Shown here: positions 59,400 to 64,000 of the stretch, piece by piece | Numbering within the stretch: the stretch's first letter is position 1 | How the letters are laid out: every line of letters begins with the position of its first letter | Source of the DNA: Rhodoplanes tepidamans | Lineage (GTDB): Bacteria > Pseudomonadota > Alphaproteobacteria > Rhizobiales > Xanthobacteraceae | Reading direction: 5' to 3' | Assembly (NCBI RefSeq): GCF_030813915.1 | Contig: NZ_JAUSUJ010000016.1 | Span: 62,001 to 126,000 of the forward strand | Length of the DNA: 64,000 nucleotides | The notes under the pieces: generated by a model | Told to the model about the DNA's origin: nothing | Database searches by the model: none | What the model saw: the letters and a program-made list of their open reading frames with translations, nothing else | Program-made: the position numbers and the translations under genes

Positions 59400-60954
59400 G
59401 TCCGTCTCGCGCGAGGCGGCGCCCGCCGGCGAGACCGGGGCGGCGGTGCCGCATCGCGGCGCCGTCACGGCCTGCATCGTGCTCGCCGTGGTGATGCAGG
59501 CGCTCGACACCACCATCGCCAACGTGGCGCTGCCCTACATCCAGGGCAGCGTGGCGGCGAGCCAGGACCAGATCAACTGGGTGCTGACCTCCTACATCGT
59601 CGCCGCCGCCATCATGACGCCGCCCTCCGGCTGGCTCGCCGGCCGCTTCGGCCGCAAGCGCGTGCTGCTCGTCTCGGTCGCCGGCTTCACGGTGGCGTCG
59701 ATGCTGTGCGGCACCGCGCAGTCGCTGACCGAGATCGTCGGCTACCGGGTGCTGCAGGGCATGTTCGGCGCCGCCCTGGTGCCGCTCGCCCAGTCGATCC
59801 TGCTCGACATCTATCCGCCGGCGCAGCGCGGCTCGGCGATGGCGCTGTTCGGCATGTCGGTGATGGTCGGCCCCATCCTCGGCCCGGTGATCGGCGGCTG
59901 GCTGACCGATCATCTGAGCTGGCGCTGGGTGTTCTACATCAACCTGCCGATCGGCGTCGTGGCGTTCCTCGGCATCTCGGCCTTCGTCGGCGAGACGGCG
60001 CGCGCCCTGCGCTCGCGGCTCGACTGGTTCGGCTTCGCGACGCTGTCGATCGCCATCGCGGCGCTGCAGATCTTCCTCGACCGCGGCGAGCAGCTCGACT
60101 GGTTCGCCTCGGGCGAGATCCAGCTCGAGGCGCTGGTGATGGCGGTCGCGTTCTATCTGTTCCTGGTCCACACCGTCACGGCCGGCAAGGCCTCCTTCGT
60201 CGATGCCGGCCTGTTCCGCGACCGCAACTTCGCGGTCGGCATGCTGTTCATCTTCATCGTCGGCATCACCTATCTGGCCTCGCTCGCCCTGATGACGCCG
60301 TTCCTGCAGTCGCTGATGGGCTATCCGGTCGTGACGGCCGGGCTCGTGATGGGGCCGCGCGGCATCGGCACCGTGATCGCCATGATGATGGTCGGCCGGC
60401 TGATCGGGACGGTCGACACCCGGATCCTGCTCGCCGTCGGCCTCGCGCTCACCGCCTGGGCCATGTGGGACATGACCGGCTGGACGCCCGACGTGTCGCA
60501 GCAGACCATGATCGTCACCGGGATGATCCAGGGCGCCGGGCTCGGCTTCCTGTTCGTGCCGCTGACCACCGTGACGTTCTCGACGCTCGCGCCCGAGCGG
60601 CGGCCGGCCGCGACCGGCCTCTACAACCTGTCGCGAAACGTCGGCTCGTCGGTCGGAATCTCGATCGTCGCGGCGCTGCTGACCGAGAACGTGCAGGCGA
60701 ACCACGCCGACATCGCCGGCTACGTCACGCCGTTCAATCGGCTCCTGGAGATGCCGGCGATCGCCCAGGCGTGGAGCCCGTGGACGGCGGCCGGCCGCGC
60801 CGCGCTCGACAGCGTCGTCACCCGCCAGGCGACCATCATCGCCTATGTGGACGATTTCCGGCTGCTGATGATTCTGGCGCTCGCCGCCCTGCCGCTGGTG
60901 CTGCTGCTGCGCAAGGGCTCGGGCGGCGGCGGGCCGGCGGTCGTGGTCGACTGA
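59392..60954 (+). CDS. MFS multidrug efflux pump, DHA2 family (EmrB-like)
   Basis: A 520-residue 14-helix transporter starting at GTG, overlapping the adaptor stop by 8 bp. The DHA2 motif A is LAGRFGRKRVL; motif C GMSVMVGPILGPVIGGWL; and VMQALDTTIANVALPYIQGSV opens the protein as in EmrB/FarB. Together with MarR and EmrA-like genes it forms a classic drug or fatty acid efflux operon. A tail of 15 residues follows the last helix. Confidence 0.95.
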   Translation: MAESVSREAAPAGETGAAVPHRGAVTACIVLAVVMQALDTTIANVALPYIQGSVAASQDQINWVLTSYIVAAAIMTPPSGWLAGRFGRKRVLLVSVAGFTVASMLCGTAQSLTEIVGYRVLQGMFGAALVPLAQSILLDIYPPAQRGSAMALFGMSVMVGPILGPVIGGWLTDHLSWRWVFYINLPIGVVAFLGISAFVGETARALRSRLDWFGFATLSIAIAALQIFLDRGEQLDWFASGEIQLEALVMAVAFYLFLVHTVTAGKASFVDAGLFRDRNFAVGMLFIFIVGITYLASLALMTPFLQSLMGYPVVTAGLVMGPRGIGTVIAMMMVGRLIGTVDTRILLAVGLALTAWAMWDMTGWTPDVSQQTMIVTGMIQGAGLGFLFVPLTTVTFSTLAPERRPAATGLYNLSRNVGSSVGISIVAALLTENVQANHADIAGYVTPFNRLLEMPAIAQAWSPWTAAGRAALDSVVTRQATIIAYVDDFRLLMILALAALPLVLLLRKGSGGGGPAVVVD

Positions 60955-61010
60955 GCGTCACGGCGGCCGCAGGGCCGGAAAACGGCCGGGCGCCGGGCCC
61001 GGCCGCCGCG

Positions 61011-61032
61011 ATCCGGGCCGGATGGCCCGGAT
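61011..61032. terminator. hairpin between efflux operon and DUF992 gene
   Basis: ATCCGGGCC, loop GGAT, GGCCCGGAT; perfect 9-bp stem. Further GC stems (GGCCGGAAAACGGCC) stand before it. It probably ends both convergent transcripts. Confidence 0.6.
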
Positions 61033-61045
61033 CGGCTCAGCCGGA

Positions 61046-61534
61046 TCAGTTCACGTAGCGCAGCTTGAGCGCCGAGACGCCGAGCGTGACGTTGAGCGCC
61101 ACCGAGCCCTCGAGCGACAGCGGCTGCAGGGCGACGGTGCGGTTGGAGCCGCCGATCAGCACGTTGGCGCCGACCCCGACGCCGATCGCCGCGTCGGCGC
61201 TGGCGCCGACATACTCGCCGGCCAGTGCCCCGGCCGGAACCCCGGTGGTCGGCGCGAACACGCCCCAGGCGAGGCGGCCGCCGGCCGAGACGCCGATATT
61301 GATGCCGACCGTGTTGATCGCGCCCTGATAGGTCTGCGGCGGGATCGGGGCGTTCTGGCTGAAGCGGCACTGCATCGACTGGTGGCCGGCGATGATGAAG
61401 CCGATGCTCGGATCGACCCGGCAGTCGAGCATGCCGACCTGGGTCCACGAGGCGCCCGGAGCCTGGGCGGACGCAGGCGCGGCCAGCACTGCGACCGTGG
61501 CGAGCGCCGCCAGGGTCGAACACGTCTTGAGCAT
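61046..61534 (-). CDS. DUF992-family secreted protein
   Basis: A 162-residue protein; ATG 61534 has GGAGGGG. Signal peptide to about residue 25 (ASAQA). The DUF992 core reads VGMLDCRVDPSIGFIIAGHQSMQCRFSQ and GVSAGGRLAWGVFAPT, with a conserved cysteine pair. Very common in rhizobia; its role is unknown. The protein is probably periplasmic. Confidence 0.88.
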   Translation of the reverse strand: MLKTCSTLAALATVAVLAAPASAQAPGASWTQVGMLDCRVDPSIGFIIAGHQSMQCRFSQNAPIPPQTYQGAINTVGINIGVSAGGRLAWGVFAPTTGVPAGALAGEYVGASADAAIGVGVGANVLIGGSNRTVALQPLSLEGSVALNVTLGVSALKLRYVN

Positions 61535-61692
61535 GGATATCCCCTCCAGCCGGAATTGGCAGGTGCCTTGATACAGCGAGGCCGCCCCGCGCGGCAATCA
61601 CCGAGCGCAGCGGCGCGGAGGCGTGTCGCCGGGTCGTGAAGAAAGTGTCACGGCCTGCGAACACGGGCCTGCCGTCCGGTACCGGCCCTGCC

Positions 61693-62436
61693 CTACTCGT
61701 CGCCGTTCGGATAGACGCCGCGCAGCACCGCGTCGAAATGGGCCTTGACCGACTCGTTGCACAGGCAGGCGCGGGCCTTGAGGGCCTCGGGGTCGCGCAC
61801 CACCACGGCGCCGCGGCGCGTCTCCAGAATGCGCTCGGCCCGGAATCCCTGCATGACACGGCTGGTGTAGCTGCGCCCGACCCCCAGCATGGTGGCGAGC
61901 TGCTCGTGGGTGAGCGGCACCACATGGTCGCCGGTGCGCTCCATGGCCGACAGGATCCATTTGGCGGCGCGCTGCTCGATCGAGTGGATGGCGTTGCAGG
62001 CGGTCGACTGGAACACCTGGGCCAGCAGGCAGTCGGCGTAGCGGGCGAACAGATAGCGCAGCGTCAGCGACTTCGCCTTGGCGGCCTCGAGCTGGGTCAC
62101 GCGGACCCGCGCGAAGAGCCCGCCGTATTTCACGACGATCCGGCAATAGGCCGGCAGGTGGCCGAAGCTGACGATGCCGCCGACCGCCCCCTCGCGCCCG
62201 ACCAGGATGGTCTCGAGGTCGCGGCCGTCCTCGCTGCCGACCAGATAGGAGACGAGGCTCGGTCCGCACGGGAAGTGCACGGTCTCGACATTGTCGCCGG
62301 GACTGTAGAGGAGCTGGTTGGCCTCCTGCGCGGAGATCTCGAGATACGGTGCCAGCAGCGCGAAATCGCTCTCGCGCAAGGTTCGCAGCAGGTTGTTGTC
62401 GGGCCGGTCTCCAGGCCCGTCGTGGTGCTTGCTCAT
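61693..62436 (-). CDS. Crp/Fnr-family transcriptional regulator
   Basis: A 247-residue regulator. The cyclic-nucleotide-binding-like beta barrel covers residues 20-140 (LLYSPGDNVETVHFPCGPSLVSYLVGSEDGRDLETILVGREGAVGG); there is no FNR-type N-terminal Cys cluster. The C-terminal HTH is of the HTH_Crp_2 kind (LTHEQLATMLGVGRSYTSRVMQGFRAERILETRRG). This form occurs widely in rhizobia. Divergent from the bacteriophytochrome gene 280 bp away. Confidence 0.9.
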   Translation of the reverse strand: MSKHHDGPGDRPDNNLLRTLRESDFALLAPYLEISAQEANQLLYSPGDNVETVHFPCGPSLVSYLVGSEDGRDLETILVGREGAVGGIVSFGHLPAYCRIVVKYGGLFARVRVTQLEAAKAKSLTLRYLFARYADCLLAQVFQSTACNAIHSIEQRAAKWILSAMERTGDHVVPLTHEQLATMLGVGRSYTSRVMQGFRAERILETRRGAVVVRDPEALKARACLCNESVKAHFDAVLRGVYPNGDE

Positions 62437-62716
62437 GATGCGTGCGGGTGCGGTGAGATGCGATCGGCGGAACGGGTGTGGCGAGCGCTCCCTCTAGCGC
62501 ATCGCATGGTCCCGCTGTGTTCACAAGTGCACCGATGGACGGCGGCAACGGTGGTATGGTGTTTTTACGGACCCGGCGTTCAAGCTCCCCGGAGGGAGCG
62601 CCGGATCGCCGCTTTGGGAGCCTCCGAAGCACGGGCGTCCCGGCCCGACCGGAGTTCAGTGGCGTGCTTGCGCCTGCCGCCGCGTACCGGCGGTTTTCCC
62701 GACCACCGGACCAGAC

Positions 62717-64000
62717 ATGAACGCCGACAACGGCCCGACCGTCGACCTGACGAACTGCGACCGCGAGCCGATCCATCTGCTCGGCGCCGTTCAGCCGTTC
62801 GGATTCCTGCTCGCCGTGGCGGCCGACGACTGGCACATCACGCATGCCTCGGCGAATGCGGCGGCGGCGCTCGGCGTGGCGCCCGATGCGCTGATCGGCC
62901 GGCCGCTCGACGCCGTCGTGGCGCAGGAGCCGCTGCACACGATCCGCGGCCTGCTGCAGGGCGTCTCCGGCGACATGGTGGCGCGCGGCTTCGCGCTCGA
63001 CCTCGTCCCGGGCCTGCGCTGCGACATCGCGGCCCACGTGATCGCGGCGGCGACGACCGGCGGCACGGCCGACACCGTGGTGATCGAATGCGAGTGGACC
63101 GCCGGCGAGGGTGACACCGCGGCGGCCGGCCTCGCCCGCGACATGATCGCGAGGCTGCAGCGCACCGACGACCAGAAGAGCTTCTTCCGCACCGCCGCCC
63201 GCGAGATGCGGGCCCTCACCGGCTTCGACCGGGTGATGGTCTATCGCTTCGACGAGGACGGCTCCGGCGAGGTGGTGGCGGAGGCGGTCGACCCGGGCCG
63301 CGGCTCGTTCCTCGGCCTGCATTACCCGGCCTCCGACATCCCGCGCCAGGCGCGCGTGCTCTACGCCCGCAACGTGCTGCGGATCATCCCGGACATCGAG
63401 GCCGCGCCCGTGCCGGTCGTGCCCGGCGAGCCGGACGGCGCTCCGCTCGACCTGTCGATGAGCGTGCTGCGCAGCGTCTCGGCGATCCACATCGAGTATC
63501 TTCGCAACATGGGGGTGCGCGCCTCCATGTCGGTCTCGATCCTGCGGGACGACCGGCTGTGGGGCCTGTTCGCCTGCCATCACTATGCCCCGCATCGGGT
63601 GGCCTTCGGCCGGCGCACCGCGGCCGAGCTGTTCGCGCAGGTGTTCTCGCTGCTGCTGGAGAATCGCGAGCGGGCCGCGGAGGCGGCCTACGAGGCGCGG
63701 GCCCAGGCGCTGCATCACCGCCTGGTCACCTCGATGGCGCGCGAGGCGACGCGGTTCGAGAGCGTGGTCGCGCATCTGGACGACATGGCGGATCTGCTGG
63801 CCTGCGACGGGATCGGCGTCTGGACGAACGGCCGCGCCACCCTCAAGGGCCTGACGCCCGACGCCGACGCGTTCGCCGCCCTGGTCGCCCATATCGACGG
63901 ACAGGCGATCGACAAGGTGCAGGCCCGCAAGGACATCGGCGCCGAGTACCCGCCCGGCCGCGCCTTCGCGGAGCGCGCCGCCGGCATGCTGGTGGTGCCG
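62717..64000 (+). CDS. bphP: bacteriophytochrome photosensor, N-terminal part (runs off window)
   Basis: The frame is open to the window end; 428 codons are seen, covering PAS (1-130), GAF (135-300) and the start of PHY. Cys14 in LTNCDREPIH is the usual biliverdin attachment site. The GAF domain has YPASDIPRQAR (Asp207, Pro209) and SAIHIEYLRNMGVRASMSVSI (His258) and ACHHYAPH (His288/289), all chromophore-pocket residues. The conserved QPHG motif reads QPFG here. The output domain (histidine kinase or diguanylate cyclase) lies beyond the window. It diverges from a Crp/Fnr gene. Confidence 0.9.
   Translation, partial: MNADNGPTVDLTNCDREPIHLLGAVQPFGFLLAVAADDWHITHASANAAAALGVAPDALIGRPLDAVVAQEPLHTIRGLLQGVSGDMVARGFALDLVPGLRCDIAAHVIAAATTGGTADTVVIECEWTAGEGDTAAAGLARDMIARLQRTDDQKSFFRTAAREMRALTGFDRVMVYRFDEDGSGEVVAEAVDPGRGSFLGLHYPASDIPRQARVLYARNVLRIIPDIEAAPVPVVPGEPDGAPLDLSMSVLRSVSAIHIEYLRNMGVRASMSVSILRDDRLWGLFACHHYAPHRVAFGRRTAAELFAQVFSLLLENRERAAEAAYEARAQALHHRLVTSMAREATRFESVVAHLDDMADLLACDGIGVWTNGRATLKGLTPDADAFAALVAHIDGQAIDKVQARKDIGAEYPPGRAFAERAAGMLVVP

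Overview
The window is high-GC DNA (about 70% by eye) from an alphaproteobacterium, most likely of the Hyphomicrobiales (Bradyrhizobium/Rhodopseudomonas/Rhodoplanes-like). This rests on the many TctC/Bug-type periplasmic binding proteins, rhizobial-type small proteins, a bacteriophytochrome, and several families of long intergenic palindromic repeats typical of that group. No rRNA, tRNA, CRISPR array or replication origin was found. Genus level is inference.

Layout. 1-8.1 kb: end of a tripartite tricarboxylate transporter (TctB tail, TctA), a Gly/Tyr-rich secreted protein with a clean intrinsic terminator, a HisE-like pyrophosphatase, a DedA/YqaA membrane protein, an orphan NMT1-type binding protein, then a possible catabolic set: SAF-domain oxidoreductase, GlcG/HbpS protein and TctC-type binding protein. 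8.2-10 kb: a cupin and a RuBisCO-like protein. 10-13 kb: a TetR regulator, an enoyl-CoA hydratase and an enol-lactonase-like hydrolase. 13-23.4 kb: surface glycan region with an MsbA-like exporter, five glycosyltransferases, an FkbM methyltransferase and LptF. 23.7-26.5 kb: two DNA-uracil/alkyl-base repair glycosylases (UdgX, AlkA-like), a carboxylesterase and an HNH endonuclease.

26.55-31.4 kb is the foreign part. An IS5-type transposase remnant lies beside one very large AT-rich gene (1431 codons) encoding a STAND-type P-loop ATPase with a roughly 1000-residue helical C-terminal part and no separate N-terminal effector. It is the best candidate in the window for an undescribed system, possibly antiphage.

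31.6-36.3 kb: a PEGA lipoprotein, a Rap1a/Tai-like secreted protein, a DUF488 protein and a complete tctCBA operon. 36.9-45.8 kb: a glycosyltransferase translationally coupled to an FMN hydroxyacid dehydrogenase, then a NitT/TauT-type ABC transporter divergent from hutH, with hutC nearby. Two inverted 15-bp HutC-type operators sit between transporter and hutH, tying the transporter to histidine/urocanate metabolism. 45.9-50.7 kb: universal stress protein, an extra UppS-like prenyltransferase, a regulator/membrane-protein pair and DsbB. 50.8-54 kb: LysR regulator divergent from an enolase-superfamily enzyme and a Tat-type TctC binding protein. 54-61 kb: an RNase Z-like hydrolase, an SDR/TetR divergent pair with two matching operators, and a MarR-EmrA-EmrB efflux operon. 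61-64 kb: DUF992 protein, Crp/Fnr regulator and the N-terminal part of a bacteriophytochrome running off the window.

At least ten long intergenic palindromes of about eight sequence types punctuate gene ends. All gene starts were chosen by reading ribosome-binding sites, family lengths and overlaps. Family assignments are from memory of motifs, not from a search.
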